Both the position numbers and the translations under genes were made by a program. Below, in pieces: positions 43,848 through 52,308 of a DNA stretch of 64,000 bases; within the stretch, counting starts at the first letter, position 1, and every line of letters begins with the position of its first letter. A model generated the notes under the pieces. It was not told where the DNA came from. It saw only the letters and a program-made list of their open reading frames with translations, and made no database searches. The DNA comes from Pseudomonadota bacterium (GTDB lineage Bacteria; Desulfobacterota; Binatia; Binatales; Binataceae), in assembly GCA_021324885.1 (NCBI GenBank), contig JAJPIF010000014.1:102413-166412 (forward strand), given 5' to 3'.

Positions 43848-44201
43848 CGCGGTTAGACTCCATGTCATAAAATTTAACGTCTTCGCCCGAGCTGCGTTCG
43901 CATTTATATCGCTGCGGTGCGAAAAGACTCGCAATGGTCACCGCAATTGCCGTGCCGTCGCTGGATGCTCGCTTACGGACGGGAAAAATCGTCGCGATTA
44001 ACGCATTTAGTGATGTAGTCGAACGAGATCGTACATGTACAACCCACAGCGAGTTTGCAATTTTTGCAAGGATCGCGTGCGGATGCCGGGCGGTTCCAGC
44101 GCCAGCGCAGCATTGAAGCCCTGCGACATGGAACAGGCGTCATGAGTCCGCTGCATGCGGCCTTGACCATTCGCAACTGACGCGGGCGCGTGCGCCGACC
44201 T
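43848..44201. other. Intergenic region with a GTACATGTAC palindrome
   Basis: About 350 bases between the OmpA-like gene and the P450 stop. It holds a perfect 10-base palindrome GTACATGTAC at 44031-44040 and otherwise nothing I can name. Confidence 0.4.
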
Positions 44202-45392
44202 TCAGTCGATGCGCATCGGAAGGTTGACCAAACCGCGGACGTTGAACGACTTTTTGTAGATCGGCTCGACCTCGCCAAGCCGCAGCCGCGGGAAGCGCTC
44301 CAGCACTGAGCCGATCGCAATGGATCCTTCCATCCGAGCCAGCGCGGCGCCCAGGCAGAAGTGGATTCCTTCGCCGAAGGCGACGTGATCGTTGGGAGCG
44401 CGCCGGATATCGAATCGATCGGCGTCGGGAAATTGCGCCGGATCACGGTTGGCCGCGCCATTGAGCACCACGACGACGGTTCCCGCGCGCAGCGGCGTGC
44501 CGGCGAACTCACAGTCGCGAACGACGTTGCGACCGGTCGCCTGAACCGGGCAGTCCCAGCGCAGCATCTCCTCGATCGCGCTGGGCATCAGCGACGGATC
44601 GCGGCGCAGCAGTTCGAGTTGATCGGGATGACGCATCAGGGCGTAAAGGCCGTTGCCGATAAGATTGGTCGTGGTCTCATTGCCGGCCAGCAGAAGCAGA
44701 TTGAAAAATCCCGCGACCTCATCGAAAGTCAACGCGTCCTTTTCCTGCGCCTGGATCAGCATGCTCATCAGGTCGTTACCCGGATTGCGGCGCAAATACT
44801 CGTAGCGCTGCTTGAAATAGGCGCGCTCCGCGTCAAGCGCCTCATGAAATCCCGCCGGCGGCGGCGATCCCACTGGCACATTGCTGACTTCCAGCAGCGC
44901 GTCCGACCATTGCTTGAACATCTGGTAGTCGGATGAGGGAATCCCGAGGACCTCCGCAATCACCATCGTGGGCAGCGGCTCGGCGATATCCTTCATCGCT
45001 TCGAACCTGCCCGCGCGCTCGACTTTGGTCAGTAGCTCGTCGGCAATCTGGCGGATGCGCGGCTCCATCTCACGAATGCGCCGCGGCGCGAAAGCCTGAT
45101 TGACCAGCCGCCGCAGGCGCGTATGCACCGGGGGATCGGTCAGAATCAGCGTGGGTACGCCGCCGAAAATATGCGCCTGCGAAATCTGGCGGATCGGCGC
45201 GCTGGAAAACGTATTCGGATCGCGTAAGGCGGCGACAACGTCGGCGTAGCGCGCCAATAACGCCGTCCGCATCTCCAGCTCCAGCACCATCGGCGGCTGG
45301 CCATAGAGCATTTTGTAGAACGGATATGGATCACTCAGAAAAGTTGGATCGAAACGATCGAAAGGAGTCTGGGCGGCAGTCTGTTCTTCCAT
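44202..45392 (-). CDS. Cytochrome P450
   Basis: A 396-residue soluble bacterial P450. The I-helix oxygen-activation motif is AGNETT at 236-241, the K-helix ExxR is EMLR at 275-278, and the heme loop FGEGIHFCLG is at 339-348 with the thiolate Cys346. Lengths and patterns fit CYP families of actinobacterial and deltaproteobacterial type that hydroxylate fatty acids, terpenes or sterols. It needs a ferredoxin and reductase, neither of which is adjacent; the flavoprotein at 8.2-9.6 kb is a candidate partner. It is divergent from a thiolase gene. Confidence 0.95.
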   Translation of the reverse strand: MEEQTAAQTPFDRFDPTFLSDPYPFYKMLYGQPPMVLELEMRTALLARYADVVAALRDPNTFSSAPIRQISQAHIFGGVPTLILTDPPVHTRLRRLVNQAFAPRRIREMEPRIRQIADELLTKVERAGRFEAMKDIAEPLPTMVIAEVLGIPSSDYQMFKQWSDALLEVSNVPVGSPPPAGFHEALDAERAYFKQRYEYLRRNPGNDLMSMLIQAQEKDALTFDEVAGFFNLLLLAGNETTTNLIGNGLYALMRHPDQLELLRRDPSLMPSAIEEMLRWDCPVQATGRNVVRDCEFAGTPLRAGTVVVVLNGAANRDPAQFPDADRFDIRRAPNDHVAFGEGIHFCLGAALARMEGSIAIGSVLERFPRLRLGEVEPIYKKSFNVRGLVNLPMRID

Positions 45393-45867
45393 TTGGCATC
45401 CCCTGCCCTGACTGCCGGTTGATCTCCGCCGCCCCGAACTTCAAACCGCGCCGGCATGCCGATGGCGTTTCTAAAGATGACCTATTCAATGAAACTTGGC
45501 AAGCTGGTTAAAGTGTTTGGTTAACCTGTCGGTCAGGCGCTTGCCAGACTCCGCTTCCTGAACTCTTTCGGATCAAGCGGAGCGTCGTGAGATGCGCCAT
45601 AAACACAGAGCGGAAACATAGATCGGTGGTAATTGAGCGCAACGCCGTCCAGGGGGTAGGAGGGCCGAGTGGGGCGATTTGTCCCTGACCGCGTATTTGA
45701 CACAATGGGGTGATGCGCTGAATGATGGGGTCCTGATCCTGCCATCGCGGATGCTGGAGGATCTCCGGTCGGCATGCCGCATCGGGTTGGGATGGGCCGC
45801 GGCCATCGAGAACAGCAATCGGGGCCGGCGTTGCGCAACTGACAAAATTATAGGGAGACTGCGAAAA
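45393..45867. other. Divergent regulatory region between P450 and thiolase genes
   Basis: About 475 bases. GGTTAACC (45519-45526) is an eight-base palindrome followed by TGTCGGTCAGG, which resembles TetR-type operator halves, but no regulator gene is adjacent. The frames that run in from 45679 lack a ribosome binding site; the thiolase ATG at 45868 is preceded by GGGAG, which fixes its start. Confidence 0.4.
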
Positions 45868-47112
45868 ATGGGTGAAGCCTGGATTATCGATTGCGTAAGG
45901 ACACCGCGGGGCCGCGGCAAGAAGGATTCAGGGGCGCTGTCCGGAATCCATCCCCAGGAACTGTTCGCGCAGGCGCTGAACGAAGTGGTGAATCGCCACC
46001 AGGTCGAGCGCCGCGACGTCGAAGACGTGGTCGTTGGCACCGTCAGCGAAGTCGGCGAACAGGGCGGATGTATTGCGCGGATGGCGGTGCTGGCCGCGGG
46101 ATGGCCCAACGAAGCCACCGGCGTATCGCTCAACCGGTTTTGCGGATCGGGTTTGCAGGCCGTCAATTTCGCCGCGATGGGCGTGATGTCGGGGCAGCAG
46201 GACCTGGTGATCGGCGGCGGCGTGGAAAGCATGTCGCGGGTGCCGATGGGCGCTGACGGTGCCGGTTTGGACGGCCACAACCGCCATCTGCGCGAACTTC
46301 ATCCGCTGGTTCCGCAGGGCGTGTCCGCCGACCTGATCGCGACCCTCGAAGGTTTCTCGCGCGAGGATTGCGACCGCTTCGCGTACGAGTCGCAGATGAT
46401 GTGCAAGAACGCGATGGAAAAAGGCTACTTCAAAAAGAGCCTGGTCCCGGTCAAGAACGGCGAGGGCAAGGTCGTCCTGGATCACGACGAGCATCCGCGC
46501 CCCAACACCACGATGGAAGGTCTGGCTAAACTCGAGCCTTCCTTCGCCGGCACGCATCCCAACGGCGGCGGCTACCGGATGAAAGACGGCCCCCTCACCT
46601 TCGATCAGAAGGCCAAGACGCGCTACCCGCAGGCAGAGGTCGTCAATCACGTCCATACGCCGGGCAACTCCAGCGGTATCGTGGATGGCGCCGCCGTGGT
46701 GCTGATCGCGTCGCCGGATTACGCCAAGGCGCATGGGCTCAAGCCGCGCGCGCGGATTTTGCAAACCGCCACTTACGGCGACGAGCCGATCATCATGTTG
46801 ACGGCGCCGGTGCCCGCCAGCAAACGGGTGCTGCAAAAGGCCAAAATGAAGCCCAGCGATATCGACCTGTGGGAGATCAACGAGGCTTTCGCGGCAATCC
46901 CGCTCAAGGTGATGAAGGACATCGGCATCCCGCGCGATAAGGTCAACGTCAACGGCGGCGCGATCGCGCTGGGACATCCGCTGGGCGCAACCGGCGCGAT
47001 GCTGGTTGGCACGGTGCTCGACGAACTGGAGCGTCGCGACAAGAACACCGCGCTGGTCACGATGTGCATCGGCGGCGGCATGGGAATCGCGACCATTCTG
47101 GAAAGGATTTAG
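45868..47112 (+). CDS. Acetyl-CoA C-acyltransferase (thiolase)
   Basis: A 414-residue thiolase that cleaves 3-ketoacyl-CoA with CoA, the last step of beta-oxidation. The nucleophilic Cys92 is in [12 protein letters not shown], followed by [13 protein letters not shown], the His loop [16 protein letters not shown], and the C-terminal Cys in CIGGGMGIA. Length is typical of FadA/AtoB-like enzymes. The start follows TAGGGAG. A clear terminator follows, so it is the last gene of its transcript. With the P450 and the acyl-CoA dehydrogenase nearby it suggests chain degradation of hydroxylated lipids, terpenes or sterols. Confidence 0.95.
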   Translation: MGEAWIIDCVRTPRGRGKKDSGALSGIHPQELFAQALNEVVNRHQVERRDVEDVVVGTVSEVGEQGGCIARMAVLAAGWPNEATGVSLNRFCGSGLQAVNFAAMGVMSGQQDLVIGGGVESMSRVPMGADGAGLDGHNRHLRELHPLVPQGVSADLIATLEGFSREDCDRFAYESQMMCKNAMEKGYFKKSLVPVKNGEGKVVLDHDEHPRPNTTMEGLAKLEPSFAGTHPNGGGYRMKDGPLTFDQKAKTRYPQAEVVNHVHTPGNSSGIVDGAAVVLIASPDYAKAHGLKPRARILQTATYGDEPIIMLTAPVPASKRVLQKAKMKPSDIDLWEINEAFAAIPLKVMKDIGIPRDKVNVNGGAIALGHPLGATGAMLVGTVLDELERRDKNTALVTMCIGGGMGIATILERI

Positions 47113-47123
47113 TTCAGCGCGCG

Positions 47124-47153
47124 AAGGCCGGCCACAATCGCGGCCGGCCTTTT
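47124..47153 (+). terminator. Intrinsic terminator after the thiolase gene
   Basis: AAGGCCGGCC (47124-47133) pairs with GGCCGGCCTT (47142-47151) around an eight-base loop, followed by more T. It is 12 bases after the stop codon. Confidence 0.88.
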
Positions 47154-47296
47154 CCGTCGCCGCATTTGGAAAACAGCGGCCGGTTGCCTGTTCGTCGCCG
47201 CCCGCCATATGGCGCTGACCGCAGGCGCGAAACCAATGACGGCGGGGACGCGCGCCTTGCGTGCGACTTTCCCGCGCCCTGTTGGAGCGCAGAGAG

Positions 47297-48487
47297 TCAG
47301 TCTTTGGGCAAACCCAGAGTGCGCTCGCCGATGATGTTTTTCTGAATCTCGCTGGTGCCGCCCGCGATACGAAATTGCAGGCAACTGATTACCCGGCTCT
47401 GCCATCGCGGGGCTTCGGGCAGCAGCGGCATCGACTCCCCCAACTGGGAATACGGTCCCAGCATCTCGGTGGCGAAATGGGCGATTCGCACTCCCAGTTC
47501 CGATCCGAACAGTTTGAGCATCGACCCTTCCGGGCCGGGCGGCAGTCCGCGCAGTTGACGAGTGAGCGATCGCAACTGAGTATACTTTGCCGCCTGACAT
47601 TCAATCGCCAGAGCAATCAGGCGCTGGCGAACCCACGGCGTCTGCCATGCCGGTGCGCCCTCGATTTCGACCCGATTGGCCAGTTCGATCAGCGCGCGGA
47701 CCGCTTCCGCATGCCCCTCGCCGCCGACAAAAGCGCGTTCGTACGACAAGGTGGTCATCGCGACGCGCCAGCCTTCGTTTTTGGGTCCGACCAGATTTTC
47801 CTTCGGCACCTCCACGTCCTGGAAAAAAACTTCGTTGAAATGGGCATGGCCGCTGGCGACCACGAGCGGGCGCACCTGAACGCCCTTGCTCTTCATGTCA
47901 AGCAGCAGATAGCTGATTCCCTTGTGTTTGGGGGCGGCTGGATCGGTGCGCGCGAGCAGGAACATCATATCCGCATACTGAGCGGCCGAGGTCCAGACTT
48001 TCTGGCCGTTGAGCAGGAAATAGTCGCCTTTGTCTTCGGCGCGGGTCTGAATTGCGGCGAGGTCGGAACCCGCGTTGGGCTCGGAATAGCCCTGGCACCA
48101 TATATCTTCGCCGCTGAGTATTCGCTTCACGTAGCGGCGTTTCTGCTGTTCGGTACCGTATTGGATGAGCGTCGGACCGCACATCCCGATTCCCAGATAG
48201 CCGGGAACAATCGGAGCGCGGGCGCGTGCATATTCTTCGTTGTATATGATCTGTTCGATCAACCCTGCGCCGCGTCCGCCGTACTCGCGCGGCCACGCGA
48301 TGCCGGCCCATCCGGCGGCATACAGTTTGGCTTGCCACGCGCGGCGTTTCTCGAACACCTCGCGCGAAGCGGCCACCCGCTCGTCCATCGCGTCATAAAC
48401 CCGCAAATCCGGATCGAGATTGTCCGCCAGCCATTGCCGCAGCTCCATCCGGAATGCTTCCTGCTCAGGCGTAAAGGAAAAGTCCAT
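47297..48487 (-). CDS. Acyl-CoA dehydrogenase
   Basis: A 396-residue FAD enzyme starting [13 protein letters not shown], which introduces a double bond in an acyl-CoA. Landmarks are [22 protein letters not shown] (substrate and FAD-binding strand), [11 protein letters not shown], and the C-terminal [22 protein letters not shown], with a Gly-Thr/Ser-Glu pattern of the family. The catalytic base in some subfamilies is this C-terminal Glu, in others an earlier one. An N-terminal extension to 48670 is unsupported. It converges with the thiolase gene, and its 5' end is close to a divergent F420-type oxidoreductase gene. Confidence 0.95.
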   Translation of the reverse strand: MDFSFTPEQEAFRMELRQWLADNLDPDLRVYDAMDERVAASREVFEKRRAWQAKLYAAGWAGIAWPREYGGRGAGLIEQIIYNEEYARARAPIVPGYLGIGMCGPTLIQYGTEQQKRRYVKRILSGEDIWCQGYSEPNAGSDLAAIQTRAEDKGDYFLLNGQKVWTSAAQYADMMFLLARTDPAAPKHKGISYLLLDMKSKGVQVRPLVVASGHAHFNEVFFQDVEVPKENLVGPKNEGWRVAMTTLSYERAFVGGEGHAEAVRALIELANRVEIEGAPAWQTPWVRQRLIALAIECQAAKYTQLRSLTRQLRGLPPGPEGSMLKLFGSELGVRIAHFATEMLGPYSQLGESMPLLPEAPRWQSRVISCLQFRIAGGTSEIQKNIIGERTLGLPKD

Positions 48488-48626
48488 ACTCAGTCCGCTT
48501 TTCTCCGCTTCAATAATGCCACCGGCGACGCGCATTATAGGATACGCCAACCAATGCGGATACCGTATTGGGGAGAGCGGGGGAAGGCCGGCTCGACGCG
48601 AGCGGGTTTCCGCCGGAGGTGATCCG

Positions 48627-49451
48627 ATGAAATTTGGCGTCGCGATTCGCAACATGGGACCGCAATCCACCGCGGCGACGATCAGGGAATGCGCGGTTGC
48701 CGCCGAACGGCTGGGCTATGACGCAGTCTTCGTGTCCGACCATCTGTGTATCCCGCCCGACCAGACGGAAGGTTCGGGCGGACGCTACCTTGACGTGCTG
48801 GCAACACTGGCTTTTCTGGCCGGCGTCACGCAGCGCATTCGCCTGGGCATCTCCGTGCTGGTTCTACCCTATCGCCCCCCGGTACTTACGGCCAAACTGA
48901 TCGCGACCATCCAGGAACTGTCGGCGCAGCGGATGATAATCGGTGTGGGCAGCGGCTGGATGAAGCCGGAATTCGAGGCGCTGGGGGTGGATTTCAAACA
49001 ACGCGGAGCAATCACCACCGAAACGCTGCGTGTGATCCGCCATCTGTTCGCGCACGAAGCCGAGCCATATCAGGGCAAGCTGGTGAGCTTCCCGGCCTTC
49101 GTGTTCAAGCCGCGTCCGCAACGCCCGCCGATCTGGATCGGTGGCAACGGCGCCAACGCGGTCGCGCGCGTGATCGAGTTCGGCGACGGATGGCATCCGA
49201 TGCTGCGCGCGGCCGAGATGGGTCCGGCAATCGCGCGGGTCAGGAGCGAAGCCGCCGCCAAAGGCAAGACCAGCCTGGAAATCGTCGCCCGCTGCGGGTT
49301 CCCGCTCGACGATATGCCTCGCACCCGCGACCGGCTGGCGCTATACGAGCAGGCCGGTGTCACCTACGTGATTGTCGATTTGGGCCGCTACGCGGATTCC
49401 GCCCACTTCATCCGCCAGGCGGAGAAGTTCATGAACCAGGCCGCGACCTGA
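48627..49451 (+). CDS. LLM class F420-dependent oxidoreductase
   Basis: A 274-residue luciferase-like TIM barrel. It begins MKFGVAIRNMGPQSTA and shows FVSDHLCIP, VTQRIRLGISVLVLPYRPPVLTAK, IIGVGSGWMKPEFEALGVDF and PPIWIGGNG, all typical of the subfamily that includes F420-dependent enzymes (TIGR03619-like). Whether the cofactor is F420 or FMN cannot be decided by eye. GGAGG precedes the ATG at 48627. It lies between the acyl-CoA dehydrogenase (divergent) and a PPOX-fold gene (convergent). It may oxidise or reduce a ketone or aldehyde in the same degradation theme. Confidence 0.87.
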   Translation: MKFGVAIRNMGPQSTAATIRECAVAAERLGYDAVFVSDHLCIPPDQTEGSGGRYLDVLATLAFLAGVTQRIRLGISVLVLPYRPPVLTAKLIATIQELSAQRMIIGVGSGWMKPEFEALGVDFKQRGAITTETLRVIRHLFAHEAEPYQGKLVSFPAFVFKPRPQRPPIWIGGNGANAVARVIEFGDGWHPMLRAAEMGPAIARVRSEAAAKGKTSLEIVARCGFPLDDMPRTRDRLALYEQAGVTYVIVDLGRYADSAHFIRQAEKFMNQAAT

Positions 49452-49536
49452 AGTAACAGCCGGATCTCCAGCTATCCTGCTGCTTCATTCGAGCATCTAC
49501 GAGCTGACGCCGGCGGGCACGGCGGCCCGCCAACCC

Positions 49537-50004
49537 TCAGCTTACCATCGCGACGCCTACCTTGGCGGTGTCCAGGGTGATGTATTTCTCCGGCACCAGG
49601 CGCATCACCTCGCGCCCGCGCGTGTTGATGTGGCCGATGAAACGCTCGCGATTCGCGCCGGTCAGGTGGACCGCGTCAGCCATCGCGTTGAACACCCGCA
49701 TCTTGGACGCCGCGTCCTCGACGAACTCGACCTTGCCAATCACCGTAACACCGCCCTTGCCTGGAACATCGAAGACCCACGCGGTGCGCGGATCGCGCCG
49801 CCATGCCTTGTTCTTGCCGCGATCGTTGGTTGAAGTGGTGTAGATCTGACCGTCGACCACCACGATTTGCACATAGGCGCCCGCGGGATGGCCGTCGCGG
49901 CGCAGCCAGGTCACCGTGCCGCCGCCCGCTTCCTTGATAACCTGCATGGTCTGTTCTTCGGTGAGTTTGAATAACGCCAGGTTTTCCATCGGTTCGTCTG
50001 CCAT
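49537..50004 (-). CDS. PPOX (FMN/F420-binding split-barrel) family protein
   Basis: A 155-residue pyridoxamine-phosphate-oxidase-like split barrel. Landmarks are TVTWLRRDGHPAGAYVQIVVVDGQIYTTS, NKAWRRDPRTAWVFDVPG and VTVIGKVEFVEDA, the usual order of a flavin- or F420-binding small reductase, then a helical end with LVPEKYITLD. GGGAGG is eight bases before the ATG at 50004; the longer frame to 50118 has no site. It is next to an F420-type LLM gene on the other strand, which makes F420 use more likely, though this is inference. Confidence 0.85.
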   Translation of the reverse strand: MADEPMENLALFKLTEEQTMQVIKEAGGGTVTWLRRDGHPAGAYVQIVVVDGQIYTTSTNDRGKNKAWRRDPRTAWVFDVPGKGGVTVIGKVEFVEDAASKMRVFNAMADAVHLTGANRERFIGHINTRGREVMRLVPEKYITLDTAKVGVAMVS

Positions 50005-50105
50005 CGCACTGACCTCCCGTTCGTTCCAATCGCCATAGCACTGCTGCATCGGACCCGCAAAGCGCAGTCGCAAGTTTCGGGACGCTGGTATACTGTGAGG
50101 ACGAT

Positions 50106-51089
50106 ATGTCTTCGCCAAGCCCTGAAGTTAGTGCGGTAGCGACGCCTTGCACCGCGCCAGCCCAGCGCCATTTCAGTCGCCGCTACCAGGCTGCGATCGT
50201 CATAGTCGTGGTGCTTGTGGGATGGGGCGCGATTATCCTGGCCCTGCACTTCGGCCAGAAGCATCACGACCGTCTGGGTTTCGACATCGGTCGGGCCTTT
50301 CCTCCGGGCAAGCCGTTCGTGCCCGGCGAAATCTACGCCACCACGATGGCGGAGATTATGGACCACGAACTCAACAGCGGCTTTGGATGGCGTCCCAACG
50401 ATTTCTTCCTGTGGGGTCCGAAGGTGATGGCGGACAACAATGCCAACCGTCAGATCGGAATCCTGATCGCGCTGCGCGAGACCTGCCGCGTGTTCAAGGA
50501 CCATCTGACCAAAATTTCCTCCAACGAATACGACCAGAACCTGGTATTGGCCGATAGCGACTTCCGCAACGACCCTTACCGCTGGATGCTGCCGGCGGCG
50601 GAAACCAAATACCGCGACGGAGTGAAACATTTGCGCGCCTATGTCGCCGGCCTGCACACCAATCCGCCCACTTCGCGCGAACTCAACCAGCGCAATATCG
50701 AGCTGGTGCGTCTGATGCAGGCCTGGAGCGATCTTTTGGGCGACGCGCACGCCAACCTCTATCGCACCCGCACCGACAGCGGGGGTCCGGTGCGCGCCTG
50801 GATGGTTGACGACTATTTTTACAAGGCGCAGGGCTACACCGACGTGATCTACTACATGATGCAGGCGGTCAAGCGCGAGTACTATATTCCGCTGAGGACC
50901 AAGCCGGTGCTCGCGACCTTGTTCGACGAAGCGATCGATCCGCTGGGCAAGGCCGCGATGCTCAAGCCGCTGATCGTTTTGGATGGCGCGCCCGACGGCA
51001 TCTTCGCCAACCATCGGCGCAACCTGGACGCCTACATTTCCGAAGCGCGGCAGAAAATCTATTCCATCCGAGAGGAGCTTGCGCAATAG
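50106..51089 (+). CDS. DUF2333 family membrane-anchored protein
   Basis: A 327-residue protein with one N-terminal membrane helix (YQAAIVIVVVLVGWGAIILAL at about 27-47) and a long periplasmic part. The conserved segment FGWRPNDFFLWGPKVMADN..NRQIGILIALRETCRVF is the DUF2333 hallmark, followed by FRNDPYRWMLPAAETKYRDGVKHL and a helical C-terminus. The function of the family is unknown. It is divergent from the PPOX gene at 100 bases distance and upstream of a methyltransferase gene by 125 bases. Confidence 0.85.
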   Translation: MSSPSPEVSAVATPCTAPAQRHFSRRYQAAIVIVVVLVGWGAIILALHFGQKHHDRLGFDIGRAFPPGKPFVPGEIYATTMAEIMDHELNSGFGWRPNDFFLWGPKVMADNNANRQIGILIALRETCRVFKDHLTKISSNEYDQNLVLADSDFRNDPYRWMLPAAETKYRDGVKHLRAYVAGLHTNPPTSRELNQRNIELVRLMQAWSDLLGDAHANLYRTRTDSGGPVRAWMVDDYFYKAQGYTDVIYYMMQAVKREYYIPLRTKPVLATLFDEAIDPLGKAAMLKPLIVLDGAPDGIFANHRRNLDAYISEARQKIYSIREELAQ

Positions 51090-51214
51090 ATCAAAGCAGA
51101 GGTGGATTTTGATGACCACCTCCGGGCAGCGGCGCCAGGATTGGCTTGGTGGTTGCGTTCCGCTCCGATCGGCGCCACTTTGTTGGGGATAGCAGCGTCC
51201 ATAGGAGAGCGCAA

Positions 51215-52288
51215 ATGGCTCAACCAGCCGAGTTCGACAAGGAAAAGGCCCAGCGATTTTTGAAGCAATTGATGAAGGACGTTGCGGCGTCGTTCCATTC
51301 CGCCATGACCTATATTGGCGACCGGCTGGGAATTTTCAAAGTGATGGCCGGCGCCGGTCCGCTGACCGTGGCGGAGCTGGCCGAGCGCACGGGACTGCAG
51401 GAGCGCTATCTGCGTGAATGGCTGGGTTCGATGGTCGCGGCGCAGTACGTCGACTACGACCCCAAAAGCCAGCGTTACAGGTTGCCGCCCGAGCATATCG
51501 CGCCGCTGGCCGACGAGGATTCGCCGGTTTTCTTGGCCAGCATGTTCGCCGGCTTGATGCCGCATCTGACGGTTGCTCCCAAAGTCGCCGAAGCCTTCCG
51601 CACCGGCGGCGGTGTTGCCCAAAGCGAATATCCGCAGGAATTGTTTGCCGCGATGGAGCGGATGACCGCGCCGATGTACAAGCATTTCCTGATCCAGCAT
51701 TGGCTCCCCGCCCTCCCGCAGGTGGTCGCCAAGCTGCAAGGCGGCGGCTCGGCCCTGGACGTCGGATGCGGCAGCGGGATGGCGGCAATCAAAATCGCCG
51801 AAGCATTTCCCCAGGCCAGAGTCTTTGGCTTCGACCGTCACAGCGGCTCGATCGAGCGGGCGCGCGCCAACGCCAGGGCCGCGGGCTTGGGCGAAACGCG
51901 CATCAGGTTCGACGTCGCCGATTGCACCCAGCTTCCCCATTCGACTTTCGACTTCATCACCACTTTTGAAGTCGTGCATGACGCGGTTGATCCGCTGGCG
52001 CTGCTCACCTCGATTCGCAATGCGCTGCGGCCCGGCGGCACTTACATGATGGCGGAAGTCAACGCGTCATCGCGGGTCGAGGACAACATCAGCCCGATGG
52101 GACGGATGCTGTACTCGGCCAGCACGCTTTATTGCATGACCACGTCGCTGGCCGAAGGTGGCGCTGGACTGGGCGCGGCCATGGGCGAAGCCAAGGCGCG
52201 GGAGCTGGCCGAAACTGCGGGCTTCAGCCATTTCCGCCGCCTCCCGATCGATCACCCGTTTGCCGCGCTGTATGAACTTAGAGGCTGA
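51215..52288 (+). CDS. SAM-dependent methyltransferase with winged-helix N-terminus
   Basis: A 357-residue enzyme. The first 100 residues form a winged-helix, dimerisation-type domain (LGIFKVMAGAGPLTVAELAERTGLQERYLREWLGSMVAAQYV), as in O-methyltransferase-type enzymes, then the SAM motif ALDVGCGSGMA at 180-190, Asp at the end of strand 2 (VFGFDRH), and FDVADCTQLP, FEVVHDAVDP, LRPGGTYMMAEV as motif 4 to post-motif. GGAGA lies before the ATG at 51215. It converges with sppA. Similar proteins act on small hydroxylated molecules or are unassigned. Confidence 0.88.
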   Translation: MAQPAEFDKEKAQRFLKQLMKDVAASFHSAMTYIGDRLGIFKVMAGAGPLTVAELAERTGLQERYLREWLGSMVAAQYVDYDPKSQRYRLPPEHIAPLADEDSPVFLASMFAGLMPHLTVAPKVAEAFRTGGGVAQSEYPQELFAAMERMTAPMYKHFLIQHWLPALPQVVAKLQGGGSALDVGCGSGMAAIKIAEAFPQARVFGFDRHSGSIERARANARAAGLGETRIRFDVADCTQLPHSTFDFITTFEVVHDAVDPLALLTSIRNALRPGGTYMMAEVNASSRVEDNISPMGRMLYSASTLYCMTTSLAEGGAGLGAAMGEAKARELAETAGFSHFRRLPIDHPFAALYELRG

Positions 52289-52308
52289 ACCGAGGTCGCC
52301 AAATTGAC

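Noticed and set aside
45928..47208. Long open frame of over 400 codons opposite the thiolase gene
   Set aside because: It is the mirror of a clear thiolase, has a His/Arg/Gln-biased composition typical of antisense frames in GC-rich DNA, and no motif.
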